Both the position numbers and the translations under genes were made by a program. 64,000 nucleotides of DNA, taken from NCBI RefSeq assembly GCF_000876655.1, contig NZ_JYCN01000004.1, positions 124,001 to 188,000 on the forward strand. Reading direction: 5' to 3'. Shown here piece by piece: positions 28,655-36,612 of this stretch (position 1 is the first letter of the stretch; every line of letters starts with the position of its first letter). Below the pieces are notes generated by a model that did not search any database, was not told the origin of the DNA, and saw only the letters and a list, made by a program, of their open reading frames with translations. Source of the DNA: Arthrobacter sp. SPG23 (GTDB lineage Bacteria > Actinomycetota > Actinomycetes > Actinomycetales > Micrococcaceae).

Positions 28655-29997
28655 GCGTTTGCTCCGATCGTGCAGGTTTCGACAGTGACGGTTTCGACAG
28701 GCTCAACCACCGACGAAGACGCTGCATCCAGGGCCTGGTCGAGGTCCCACAGAATGTCCTCAATGTCCTCGAGCCCGACGGAAATCCTGACCAGGTCTTC
28801 CGGCACGCCCGCGGACTCGAGCTGGGCCGGGCTCAGCTGCTGGTGGGTGGTGGAGCCGGGGTGGATCACAAGGGTACGCGAATCGCCGACGTTGGCCAGG
28901 TGCGAGGCCAGCTGGAGCGCCTCGATGAACTTCTGCCCGGCCGCGCGGCCGCCCTTGACGCCGAAGGAGAACACCGAGCCCGGACCCAGGGGCAGGTACT
29001 TCTGCGCCCGCTCGAAGTGCGGGTGGGACGGCAGCCCGGAGAAGTTCACGTAGGCCACGCGCTCGTCCGCTTCAAGCCATTCGGCCACGGCCTGGGCGTT
29101 CTTCAGGTGTTCGTCCAGGCGCTGCGGAAGGGTTTCCACGCCCTGCAGCAGCTGGAACGCGGACTGCGGAGAGAGCGCGGGTCCGATGTCGCGCAGCTGC
29201 TCGCAGCGGAGCTTGGTCAGGAACCCGTACTCGCCGAAGTTGCCCCACCAGGAGACGTTGCCGTAGGAGGCCACCGGTTCGGTCATGGTGGGGAACTTGC
29301 CGTTGCCCCAGTTGAAGCGGCCGCTTTCGACGATGACGCCGCCGAGGGTGGTGCCGTGCCCGCCGAGGAACTTGGTGGCCGAGTGGATCACGATGTCCGC
29401 CCCGTGTTCGATCGGCCGCACGAGGTACGGCGTGCTCAAGGTGGCATCGACCACGAGGGGGATGCCGGCGTCGTGCGCCACCTTTGCCAGCCCCTCCAGG
29501 TCCTGCACCTCCGACGACGGGTTGGCCACCACCTCCACGAAGATCGCCTTGGTGTTGTCGCGGACTGCGGCGGCGTAGTCCGCCGGGTCAGTGCCGGGAA
29601 CGAACGTGGTGTCCACCCCGAAGCGGCGCAGCGTGACATCGAGCTGGGTCACCGTGCCGCCGTAGAGCTGGGAGGCCGCGACGATATGGTCGCCGGACTG
29701 GGTGAGCGCGGCGAACGTGATGAACTCCGCGGCCATGCCGGATGACGTGGCAACGGCGCCGATGCCGCCCTCCAGGGACGCGATCCGCTCCTCGAATGCG
29801 GCCACCGTGGGGTTGCCGATCCGGGAGTAGATGTTGCCGTACTTCTGCAGCGCGAAGAGGTTGGCGGCATCCTGGGTGTCCTTGAACACGAAGGAGGTGG
29901 TCTGGTAGATCGGCACGGCGCGGGCGCCGTGCTCGGCGTCGGGGGTGCCGCCGGCGTGCAGGGCGCGGGTGCGGAAGCCGAACTTGCGGTCAGCCAT
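28651..29997 (-). CDS. metY: O-acetylhomoserine sulfhydrylase
   Basis: A 448-residue PLP enzyme of the Cys/Met metabolism family that makes homocysteine and acetate from O-acetylhomoserine and sulfide. It begins MADRKFGFRTRALHAGG, has YSRIGNPTVAAFEERIA, and PLP lysine K209 in HSATKFLGGHG. The N-terminus overlaps the sfnG stop as TGATG; the C-terminus overlaps the CoA-binding gene. It sits third in an operon under a SAM riboswitch, so it should be made when SAM (methionine) is low. Confidence 0.94.
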   Translation of the reverse strand: MADRKFGFRTRALHAGGTPDAEHGARAVPIYQTTSFVFKDTQDAANLFALQKYGNIYSRIGNPTVAAFEERIASLEGGIGAVATSSGMAAEFITFAALTQSGDHIVAASQLYGGTVTQLDVTLRRFGVDTTFVPGTDPADYAAAVRDNTKAIFVEVVANPSSEVQDLEGLAKVAHDAGIPLVVDATLSTPYLVRPIEHGADIVIHSATKFLGGHGTTLGGVIVESGRFNWGNGKFPTMTEPVASYGNVSWWGNFGEYGFLTKLRCEQLRDIGPALSPQSAFQLLQGVETLPQRLDEHLKNAQAVAEWLEADERVAYVNFSGLPSHPHFERAQKYLPLGPGSVFSFGVKGGRAAGQKFIEALQLASHLANVGDSRTLVIHPGSTTHQQLSPAQLESAGVPEDLVRISVGLEDIEDILWDLDQALDAASSSVVEPVETVTVETCTIGANA

Positions 29998-31229
29998 CAG
30001 ACGGCCACCAGCCCGGTGGTGGAGCTTGCCGAAGCCACAGGGGTGCCGGACAGGTCCAGTTCCGTGCCGTTCCTGCGGGCGAGGTCCGCTTCGAGTTCGC
30101 GGACGATCGGCAGGATGTCCTGGCCGAACGCGGCAACTTCCTCCTGGAAGTGCAGGTAGCCGGTGAGAAAAAGGTTCACGCCGATCTTCTTGTATTCCAC
30201 GATCCGCTCCGCGATCTGTTCCGGCGTGCCGATCAGCTGGGTCTTGAAGCCGTCGTTGTACTGGACCAGGTCCTCGAAGCTCGAGTCGGCCCACATGCCC
30301 TTGCCGTCCTTCGTGGACGCCCCGGCCTCCTGGACCGCTTCGCGGAAGCCCTCGACGGCGGGCTTGTGCGCCTTCTCCACGATCTCACGGAGGGTGTCCC
30401 GGGCTTCCTTCTCGGAATCGCGGGCGATCACGAAGCCGTTGAGGCCAAACCGCGGGGCGGACAAAGCGGAGGGCAAAGCGGCCGGGAGCGAGCCATCCGT
30501 GCCGCGCCCACTTTCTCCTGCGGCAGCAACCACCCCCGCGATGTTCTCCTTGAAGCCCTCCAGGTCCTTCCCGTTGGAGAAGTACCAGTCGGCCACGCGG
30601 CCGGCGGTGGCCTGCGCCGCGGTGGAGTTGCCGCCGAAGAAGATCTCGGGGTGCGCGCGGCCCGGAACAGCAACCGGGGCCGGGTTCAGGGTGAAGTCGG
30701 TGATGTTGTAGTACTTGCCGGACTGGCTGTACTCCTGCTCGGTCCACAGGCCGCGGAGGACCCTGATGAACTCCTCGGTGCGGACGTAGCGTTCGTCGTG
30801 CTCCAGCCATTCCAGGCCGAAGTTGGTGAACTCGTTCTTGAGCCAGCCGGAGACGATGTTGACGGCGGCACGGCCGTTGGAGATGTGGTCCGCGGTGATG
30901 ATGTACTTGGCCAGCACGCCCGGGTGCCACATTCCCGGGTGGACGGCCGAAATGACCTTCAGCCGCTCCGTGGCCGCCAGCAGCGCCAGGCTGAAGGACG
31001 TGGCCTCGTGCTGCTTGTCCGCACCGTAGGAAGCTGCGTACCGGGTCTGCGTCAGGGCGTATTCGAAGCCTGAATCCTCGGCGATCCGGGCCAGCTTCTT
31101 GTTGTAGTCGAAGTCCCAGCTCGTCCGCTGTTCGATGGTGGAGACCACCAGGCCGCCGGAAACGTTCGGCACCCAGTAGGCAAACTTGAGCGGCTCGGAA
31201 AGACGGGCAACGCTGCTGATGTCGTTCAT
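29997..31229 (-). CDS. sfnG: Dimethylsulfone monooxygenase-like flavin enzyme (LLM class)
   Basis: A 410-residue FMNH2-dependent monooxygenase. The N-terminal LKFAYWVPNVSGGLV and IEQRTSWDFDYNKKLA, then GRAAVNIVSGWLKNEF, HDERYVRTEEFIRVLRGLW and the C-terminal DLVQYNDGFKTQLIGTPEQIAERI, are the pattern I associate with SfnG. SfnG oxidises dimethylsulfone to methanesulfinate during sulfur starvation. It needs a flavin reductase, which is not in the window. The start at 31229 follows the acs stop by 10 nt. Related SsuD- or MsuD-type activity cannot be excluded. Confidence 0.82.
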   Translation of the reverse strand: MNDISSVARLSEPLKFAYWVPNVSGGLVVSTIEQRTSWDFDYNKKLARIAEDSGFEYALTQTRYAASYGADKQHEATSFSLALLAATERLKVISAVHPGMWHPGVLAKYIITADHISNGRAAVNIVSGWLKNEFTNFGLEWLEHDERYVRTEEFIRVLRGLWTEQEYSQSGKYYNITDFTLNPAPVAVPGRAHPEIFFGGNSTAAQATAGRVADWYFSNGKDLEGFKENIAGVVAAAGESGRGTDGSLPAALPSALSAPRFGLNGFVIARDSEKEARDTLREIVEKAHKPAVEGFREAVQEAGASTKDGKGMWADSSFEDLVQYNDGFKTQLIGTPEQIAERIVEYKKIGVNLFLTGYLHFQEEVAAFGQDILPIVRELEADLARRNGTELDLSGTPVASASSTTGLVAV

Positions 31230-31239
31230 GATTGTTCCT

Positions 31240-33411
31240 TTACTTCTGTCCGTTGAGGGTGGACTGCTTCTGCCCAATGAGGGGGGCGGTGTAGCCATCC
31301 AAGGCTTCCTGAATGCCGGCGATTGCCGGTTCGTTCTGCAGTGAAGTGGTGTCGCCGAGGGTGGTTCCCTCGAAAAGCTGGGTGAGCAGCCGGCGCATGA
31401 TCTTGCCGCTCCGCGTCTTGGGCACGTCGGGAACCACGACGACGTCGCGCGGCTTGGCGATCGGACCGATCTCCTTCGCGACGTGGTTCCGTAGTTCCTC
31501 GGTGGTTGAGCCCGTCGAAACCCCGCCCTTCAGCACCACGAACGCGACGATGGCGTGGCCGGTCTTGGGGTCAGCCACCGGGCAGACACCGGCTTCCACC
31601 ACGTCCGGGTGGGAGACGAGGGCCGATTCGATTTCGATCGTCGAGAGCAGGTGTCCGGAGACGTTGAGGGTGTCATCCACCCGCCCCAGGATCCAGATGT
31701 CGCCGTCGTCGTCGTATTTGGCGCCGTCCCCGGCCAGGAACCAGCCCTGCGCCGCGTATTTGCGCCAGTATGAATCGAAGTAGCGCTGCGGGTTGCCCCA
31801 GACGGTGCGGGCAATCGCGGGTCCGGGGGTGTCCACCACGATGAATCCCTGGACGCCCGGCGGCACGGTGTTGCCGGCGTCGTCCACGATCCGGGTGCTG
31901 ACGCCGGGCAGGGGGCGGGCCGCGCAGCCCGGCTTGAACTCGGTGTCCGTCGGTGCGGGGGAGAGGATGGTGGCGCCCGTCTCGGACTGCCACCACGTGT
32001 CCACCACCGGCGCGGTGCCGGCGCCGACGTTCTGCCGCAGCCAGCGCCAGGCCTCCGGGTTCACCGCTTCGCCCACGGTGCCGAGCATCCGGATGGAGGA
32101 GAGGTCGTAGCTGTCCGGTACTCCGTCCGGGAACCAGCCCATGAGCGAGCGCACCAGGGTGGGAGCGGTGTAGTACTGCGTCACGCCGTAGCGCTCGATG
32201 ATCTCGAAGTGCCGGCCCGGATGCGGCGTGTTCGGCGTGCCCTCGAAGATCACCTGCGTGACGCCGTTGGAGAGCGGACCGTAGATCTCGTAGGTGTGCG
32301 CGGTGACCCAGGCCAGGTCCGCGGTGCACCAGTGCACGTCCTGGTCCCGGAGCGCCGGGTCAGGATTGCTGAACAGGTGCTCGAAGCTCCAGGACGCCTG
32401 CGTCAGGTAGCCGCCCGAAGTGTGCACCAGGCCCTTGGGCTTCCCCGTGGTTCCGGAGGTGTACATGATGAAGAGGGGAGTCTCGGCGTCGAACGCTTCC
32501 GGTTCGTGCACGTCGGAGGCCTGCCCGACGGCGTCGTGCCACCAGACGTCGCGGCCTTCAGTCATGGGGACCGTCGCCAGCTGGTCCGCAGGGGTGGTGC
32601 GGTTGACCACCAGGACGTGCTCGACGGCGTTTTCCCCGGCAACGGCGGCATCTGCGTTGTCCTTGACCGGGACTGCCACGCCCCGGCGGAACTGTCCGTC
32701 CGTGGTGACCAGGAGCTTGGCCCGGGTGTCCTCCACCCGGAATTTCAGCGCCTCGGCGGAAAACCCGCCGAACACCAGGGAGTGGATGGCGCCGATGCGG
32801 GCCACCGCGAGGGTGATGATGACTGTTTCGGGGATGACCGGCAGGTAGATGACCACCCGGTCGCCCTTGGTGATGCCCAGTGCGAGCAGGGCATTGGCGG
32901 CCTTGGACACTTCGCGCTGCAGTTCGGCGTAAGTGATGGCGCGCCGGTCGCCCGGCTCGCCCTCGAAGTGCAGCGCCACCTTGTCTCCGCGGCCGGCGGC
33001 AACGTGGCGGTCCGCGCAGTTGTAGGCGACGTTGAGCTTGCCGCCCTCGAACCAGGTGATGTCCGGTCCGGTGCCGGCGTCGAGGTCAGCCGCCACGCGC
33101 CGGTGCGCGGTGTGCCAGGGCTTGCCGCTGCGGGCGCCGGCGTCGGGCTCTGCCCAGTCGAGGCGGAGGGCCTGTTCTTCCCAGAAGGCAACGTTGGTGG
33201 TACTGCGGTGACGCGCCGGTCCGTCAATGGGGACGCCGTGCACTGCGCCGTCCGTGGGCTCGGTCAGGGACCATCCCGAAGAGCCACGAGAGGAGCCGGG
33301 CGCGTCACGCAGCCCTGCTTCGTTCGCCGTCGCGTCCGAAGTGGTTTGTGGGGTTGCCTCGGACGGAATCCGGGCAAGGGTGGGCAGGGCGGAAGAAATC
33401 TCTGGGGTCAT
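31240..33411 (-). CDS. acs: Acetyl-CoA synthetase under SAM-riboswitch control
   Basis: A 723-residue AMP-forming ligase; the first ~75 residues are an unusual hydrophilic extension, and the family core begins near WEEQALRLDW. The motif TSGTTGKPKG is at 318-327, followed by VDTWWQSETG, a YLTGD-equivalent FLAGDGAKYD, and the acetylatable lysine K670 in TRSGKIM. It converts acetate, ATP and CoA to acetyl-CoA. It is the first gene behind the SAM aptamer, and the aptamer's closing helix overlaps its ribosome site. In this operon it can recapture the acetate released by MetY (inference). The long N-terminal extension could mean a later true start. Confidence 0.9.
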   Translation of the reverse strand: MTPEISSALPTLARIPSEATPQTTSDATANEAGLRDAPGSSRGSSGWSLTEPTDGAVHGVPIDGPARHRSTTNVAFWEEQALRLDWAEPDAGARSGKPWHTAHRRVAADLDAGTGPDITWFEGGKLNVAYNCADRHVAAGRGDKVALHFEGEPGDRRAITYAELQREVSKAANALLALGITKGDRVVIYLPVIPETVIITLAVARIGAIHSLVFGGFSAEALKFRVEDTRAKLLVTTDGQFRRGVAVPVKDNADAAVAGENAVEHVLVVNRTTPADQLATVPMTEGRDVWWHDAVGQASDVHEPEAFDAETPLFIMYTSGTTGKPKGLVHTSGGYLTQASWSFEHLFSNPDPALRDQDVHWCTADLAWVTAHTYEIYGPLSNGVTQVIFEGTPNTPHPGRHFEIIERYGVTQYYTAPTLVRSLMGWFPDGVPDSYDLSSIRMLGTVGEAVNPEAWRWLRQNVGAGTAPVVDTWWQSETGATILSPAPTDTEFKPGCAARPLPGVSTRIVDDAGNTVPPGVQGFIVVDTPGPAIARTVWGNPQRYFDSYWRKYAAQGWFLAGDGAKYDDDGDIWILGRVDDTLNVSGHLLSTIEIESALVSHPDVVEAGVCPVADPKTGHAIVAFVVLKGGVSTGSTTEELRNHVAKEIGPIAKPRDVVVVPDVPKTRSGKIMRRLLTQLFEGTTLGDTTSLQNEPAIAGIQEALDGYTAPLIGQKQSTLNGQK

Positions 33412-33420
33412 TGCAGCACT

Positions 33421-33560
33421 CCATCGGTCCTGGCAGTAGCACCCTTAGTTCCTCTGGTTCCATCAGAAAGCGGAGGAATGGCTTCGTGGGAATGGTCGTC
33501 TCACGTCACCGGGGGTTGCTGCGGCTTCATCGATCCAGGTCTCTCGGCCGCTCGGGATGG
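33421..33560 (-). promoter_or_regulatory. SAM riboswitch (S-box / SAM-I type)
   Basis: Read on the minus strand: P1 5' strand CCATC, then GAGCGGCCGAGAGACCTGG, a kink-turn-like TCGATGAAGCCGCAGCAACC, further hairpins (TTCCTC...GAGGAA), the conserved GGTGCTACTGCCAG and the P1 3' strand GATGG. This is the S-box core order. The P1 3' strand is contiguous with GGAG 7 nt before the acs ATG, so ligand binding would hide the ribosome site directly (translational control, inferred). Confidence 0.85.
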
Positions 33561-33693
33561 TCACTACCTACTAGAACCGAAATGCACGATTTCACAAAAT
33601 CCGCGCCTTCCGCGCTGTAATATTCGTTCATTGCCGGAGGTTTTCTCGCAGTTCATTCATTTATTCGGGGATTATCCCGAAATGCCGCAGGAG

Positions 33694-33699
33694 TAAGGT
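33694..33699 (+). promoter_or_regulatory. -10 box TAAGGT of probable leaderless promoter
   Basis: TAAGGT ends 6 nt before the ATG at 33706. Confidence 0.5.
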
Positions 33700-33705
33700 A
33701 GATGC

Positions 33706-34131
33706 ATGGCCCACGTTAACGATCCGGCAGTCATTGACCGACTCATGCGAACCAAAGGCACGTGGGCAATCGTCGGCCTCACAACCAACGAGTGGCGCTC
33801 GGCGTATGACGTCTCCTTATATATCCGCGACCGGATGGGCATGGAAATCATTCCGGTCAATCTCCCCGGTGATGACGTGCACGGGGAGAAGGGATACCGC
33901 TCCCTGGCGGACATCCCTGCGGAAAAGCACCCGATCGACGTCGTGGACTGCTTCGTGAACTCCCACAAGGTGGGGCCCGTCATAGACCAGGCCATCGCCA
34001 TGGGAGCCAAGGCAGTGTGGTTGCAGCTTGGCGTGTTCGACGACGCCGCCGTGGAGCGCGCGAAGGCCGCCGGACTGGACGTGGTGGTCAACTCGTGCCC
34101 TGCCCGCGAAGGGTGGCGCGTGGGCATCTAG
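33706..34131 (+). CDS. CoA-binding domain protein (YccU type), paralogue of 28157-28654
   Basis: A 141-residue protein with the same Rossmann-like layout as the gene at 28157: GTWAIVGLTTNEWRSAYDVSLYI, MEIIPVNLPG, GYRSLADIP, MGAKAVWLQLGVFDDAAVERAKAAGLDVVVNSCP. It starts from a probable leaderless promoter and is divergent from the SAM-riboswitch acs operon. No enzyme activity is known for the family. Confidence 0.88.
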   Translation: MAHVNDPAVIDRLMRTKGTWAIVGLTTNEWRSAYDVSLYIRDRMGMEIIPVNLPGDDVHGEKGYRSLADIPAEKHPIDVVDCFVNSHKVGPVIDQAIAMGAKAVWLQLGVFDDAAVERAKAAGLDVVVNSCPAREGWRVGI

Positions 34132-34157
34132 CCCCTGCGGGATGCGGTGCAGCCGGA

Positions 34158-34163
34158 TAGGCT
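34158..34163 (+). promoter_or_regulatory. -10 box TAGGCT of probable leaderless promoter
   Basis: TAGGCT ends 6 nt before the ATG at 34170. Confidence 0.5.
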
Positions 34164-34169
34164 CGTGCT

Positions 34170-34580
34170 ATGGACGTCCACACCCTCCGGAAGATCTGCC
34201 TGAGCTTCCCCGGCGCCTTCGAGGACTTTCCGTTCGGCCCGGAAACCTCCGTCTTCAAGGTGAGGGCGGCCGTGACGGGCGGGTCTCGGCACGAAGCCAA
34301 AATGTTTGCCGCGTCCGCGATGGATCCGGCTGACTGGTCGGTGAGCCTCAAGTGCGAGCCTGCGCTGGCCGAACAGCTCCGGGCCATCCATCCGGAAATC
34401 ACCGGCGCCTGGCACATGAACAAGACGCACTGGAACGGGGTCCGGCTGGACGGAACGCTGCCGGATGACATGATCCGGGACATGGTGGAGGACTCCTACG
34501 ACCTGGTGGTGGCCATGCTAAGCCGGAAGCAGCGTGAACAGCTGGGATGGGCCGGGCTCGCCAGGGAAGAAGGAACATGA
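34170..34580 (+). CDS. MmcQ/YjbR family protein
   Basis: A 136-residue protein of the CyaY-like, double-wing MmcQ/YjbR fold: LRKICLSFPGAFEDFPFGPETSVFKV at the start and GAWHMNKTHWNGVRLDG plus MIRDMVEDSYDLVVA at the end. Members are annotated as DNA-binding on structural grounds, but their function is unproven. It begins a run of co-directional genes; its stop overlaps the next start as ATGA. Confidence 0.88.
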   Translation: MDVHTLRKICLSFPGAFEDFPFGPETSVFKVRAAVTGGSRHEAKMFAASAMDPADWSVSLKCEPALAEQLRAIHPEITGAWHMNKTHWNGVRLDGTLPDDMIRDMVEDSYDLVVAMLSRKQREQLGWAGLAREEGT

Positions 34581-35128
34581 AACGTAACCGCCGCCTTGCC
34601 CGAGGCACCCTGAATTACCCGGGTATTGGTACCACCGAACACGGACGGACGCCGGATGGCGTCCCCTGCGTGGTGACCCAGGCCTACCTCGGCGAGGGGG
34701 CGGCACTGTACCGGAGGGTGGCCCACGGGATCCTGGCCTGGCGGCTGCAGAAACGGTCCGGGCTTCGGGTCCGCGCCGACTCCGACGTCGTGGTGCCCGG
34801 CGCCCGCGTGGTGAGCGGATTCGGCGTAGGACCTTTCCGGATCAACGCGCCCTGCGAGGTGGTATGGGTACGCCGGCCGGTGCCCGGCGACGGGCCGCAA
34901 AGCGCAGGTTTCGGTTACGGGACCCTGCCCGGCCATCCGGTGCGGGGCGAGGAAGCCTTTGAAGTGGAACTGGACAACCGGGGGAGGGTATTCCTGAAGA
35001 TCACTGCCTTCAGCCGGCCCGCCAACTGGTTTTACGCGGCGGGCAGCGCCGTCACAGCACGCGCACAAAGACACGTCACTTCCCGATACATTGGGAGTGC
35101 GCACGAACTGGCCGCAGGTGAAAGCTGA
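34577..35128 (+). CDS. DUF1990 family protein
   Basis: A 183-residue protein of unknown function with the family N-terminus LARGTLNYPGIGTTEHG and the closing segment FEVELDNRGRVFLKITAFSRPANWFYAAGSAVTARAQR. An AAGGAA ribosome site lies within the preceding gene and the start overlaps its stop. The fold is thought to be START/Bet v1-like, which would bind a hydrophobic ligand (family knowledge, not visible in the sequence). Confidence 0.85.
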   Translation: MKRNRRLARGTLNYPGIGTTEHGRTPDGVPCVVTQAYLGEGAALYRRVAHGILAWRLQKRSGLRVRADSDVVVPGARVVSGFGVGPFRINAPCEVVWVRRPVPGDGPQSAGFGYGTLPGHPVRGEEAFEVELDNRGRVFLKITAFSRPANWFYAAGSAVTARAQRHVTSRYIGSAHELAAGES

Positions 35129-35142
35129 TCAGGAGCAGGTGG

Positions 35143-35793
35143 ATGCTGGAACAGAAAACCCTTGACCAATTGTGGAACTTCGATGATCCCGCCGGATCGG
35201 AATCCCGTTTCCGCACGGCAGCGGAAGACGAAAAATACGACGCCGACGAGCAGGCCGAGCTCGCCACCCAGGTGGGGCGGGCCATCGGGCTGCAGGGCCG
35301 CTACGAGGAAGCCGATGCCCTGCTGGACGCGATCGACGCCGATGAGCCCACCGTGGCCGTCCGCGTGCTCCTGGAACGGGGCCGCCTGCTGAACTCCAGC
35401 GGGCACGCCGCGATGGCCGTGCCGCTGTTTGAACAGGCCGCCGAACTGGCAGACCACCTCAGTGAGGAATTCCTCGCCGTCGACGCGCTGCACATGCTGG
35501 CCATCGCCGATCCGGAGCACGCCGAGTCCTGGACCCGCAGCGCCCTCGAGTATGCTTCCACGGTGCATGATCCGCGGACCAGGCGCTGGATGGTCTCGTT
35601 GCACAACAACCTGGGCTGGACGCTGCACCAGGCCGGGCGCTTCACCGAAGCATTGGTGGAGTTCCAGCTGGCCGAGCAGTGGGCGGAACGCGTCGGAACT
35701 CCCCAGCAGCAGGAATGGGCCCGTGAAGCGATTGAGGAGTGCCAGCAATCCCTCGCGGCCGGGCCCGGCATAGAAAAACAACGAAAGGCATAA
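35143..35793 (+). CDS. Tetratricopeptide-repeat protein
   Basis: A 216-residue all-helical protein built of TPR-like pairs. Examples are ATQVGRAIGLQGRYEEADALLDAI, RVLLERGRLLNSSGHAAMAVPLFEQAAEL, and SLHNNLGWTLHQAGRFTEALVEFQLAEQW. It is cytoplasmic, with no signal peptide. TPRs mediate protein binding; the partner is unknown. It follows DUF1990 by 14 nt and precedes a monooxygenase-like gene by 4 nt, so the four genes are probably one transcript. Confidence 0.85.
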   Translation: MLEQKTLDQLWNFDDPAGSESRFRTAAEDEKYDADEQAELATQVGRAIGLQGRYEEADALLDAIDADEPTVAVRVLLERGRLLNSSGHAAMAVPLFEQAAELADHLSEEFLAVDALHMLAIADPEHAESWTRSALEYASTVHDPRTRRWMVSLHNNLGWTLHQAGRFTEALVEFQLAEQWAERVGTPQQQEWAREAIEECQQSLAAGPGIEKQRKA

Positions 35794-35797
35794 CCCC

Positions 35798-36115
35798 GTG
35801 ATCTTCATTGTCGTCAAGTTCAAGGTCAAGCCGGACTGGTCGGAAAAGTGGCTGGGCCTGGTGGAGGACTTCACCACAGCGACCCGGCAGGAGCCCGGCA
35901 ACCTGTGGTTCGACTGGTCCCGCAGCGTGGAGGACCCCAACGAGTTTGTCCTCGTGGAAGCCTTCAAGGACGATGCCGCCGGCGACCACGTCAACAGCGC
36001 ACACTTCCAGAAGGCCATGGCTGATATGCCGCAGGCCCTCGCCGAGACGCCGCGCATCATCAGCCGCCAGCTCGACGGCGACGGCTGGGACCGCATGGGC
36101 GAACTCACCATCTGA
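35798..36115 (+). CDS. Antibiotic biosynthesis monooxygenase (ABM) domain protein, putative quinol monooxygenase
   Basis: A 105-residue ferredoxin-like ABM domain (IFIVVKFKVKPDW, TATRQEPGNLWFDWSRSVEDPNEFVLVEAFKDDAAGDHVNSAHF). Relatives include YgiN-type quinol monooxygenases and the LsrG family. It starts at GTG 35798, after GAAAGG, 4 nt after the TPR gene's stop. Small single-domain forms usually act as dimers; the substrate is unknown. Confidence 0.85.
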   Translation: MIFIVVKFKVKPDWSEKWLGLVEDFTTATRQEPGNLWFDWSRSVEDPNEFVLVEAFKDDAAGDHVNSAHFQKAMADMPQALAETPRIISRQLDGDGWDRMGELTI

Positions 36116-36131
36116 TCCTGTCCACCCCCCG

Positions 36132-36189
36132 TCGATTGCTCCGTAACGGCCCTTTTGAGCCCTCAAAACGGCGGTTACGGAGCAATCGA
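36132..36189. repeat. Palindrome copy 1 of the CGATTGCTCCGTAAC family
   Basis: 28-nt arms TCGATTGCTCCGTAACGG... with 2 mismatches and a 2-nt centre. Two more copies are at 36499 and 37559. It directly abuts the -10 box of the next gene. Confidence 0.92.
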
Positions 36190-36195
36190 TAGGCT
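36190..36195 (+). promoter_or_regulatory. -10 box TAGGCT of probable leaderless promoter
   Basis: TAGGCT begins one base after the palindrome and ends 6 nt before the ATG at 36202. Confidence 0.5.
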
Positions 36196-36201
36196 TATGG
36201 C

Positions 36202-36495
36202 ATGTGGATCGGATGGATTGAGTTCGACATCCTTCTGGGCGATGTGCACAGCCTCAAGGAGAAGCGATCCGTGGTGCGGCCGCTGCTCGCGGAGCTGAAG
36301 CGGCGCTTCGAGGTTTCCGTGGCCGAAGTGGGGGACCACGAACAATACCGGCGGACGCAGCTGGGCGCGGGCCTCGTGGCAGCCGACCGGGCGCACCTCG
36401 TGGAGGTGCTCACCGCCGTCGAACGCTTCGTGGCCAACCGCCCCGAAATGGAACTCCTCAGCGCCCGTCAGCGGGAGCTCCGCAGCGACGACTGA
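36202..36495 (+). CDS. DUF503 / YlxP-like protein
   Basis: A 97-residue protein with the family motif FDILLGDVHSLKEKRSVVRPLLAELKRRFEVSVAEVG followed by GAGLVAADRAHLVEVLTAVERFVANRPEMEL. YlxP often sits in nusA-infB operons in Firmicutes and is suspected to act near the ribosome, but no function is proven. Here it stands alone between two copies of the same palindrome. Confidence 0.88.
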   Translation: MWIGWIEFDILLGDVHSLKEKRSVVRPLLAELKRRFEVSVAEVGDHEQYRRTQLGAGLVAADRAHLVEVLTAVERFVANRPEMELLSARQRELRSDD

Positions 36496-36498
36496 TTC

Positions 36499-36558
36499 AT
36501 CGATTGCTCCGTACGGGCCCTTCTGGGACCCCAGAACGGCCGTTACGGAGCAATCGAT
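36499..36558. repeat. Palindrome copy 2, left border of nuclease unit 2
   Basis: 29-nt arms ATCGATTGCTCCGTACGGG... with 3 mismatches and a 2-nt centre, 54 nt before the nuclease start. Confidence 0.92.
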
Positions 36559-36612
36559 GGGATCTTGTGGATAACTTCTGCACGTCCATCGCCGCTCTGG
36601 TCTGATGAACCA

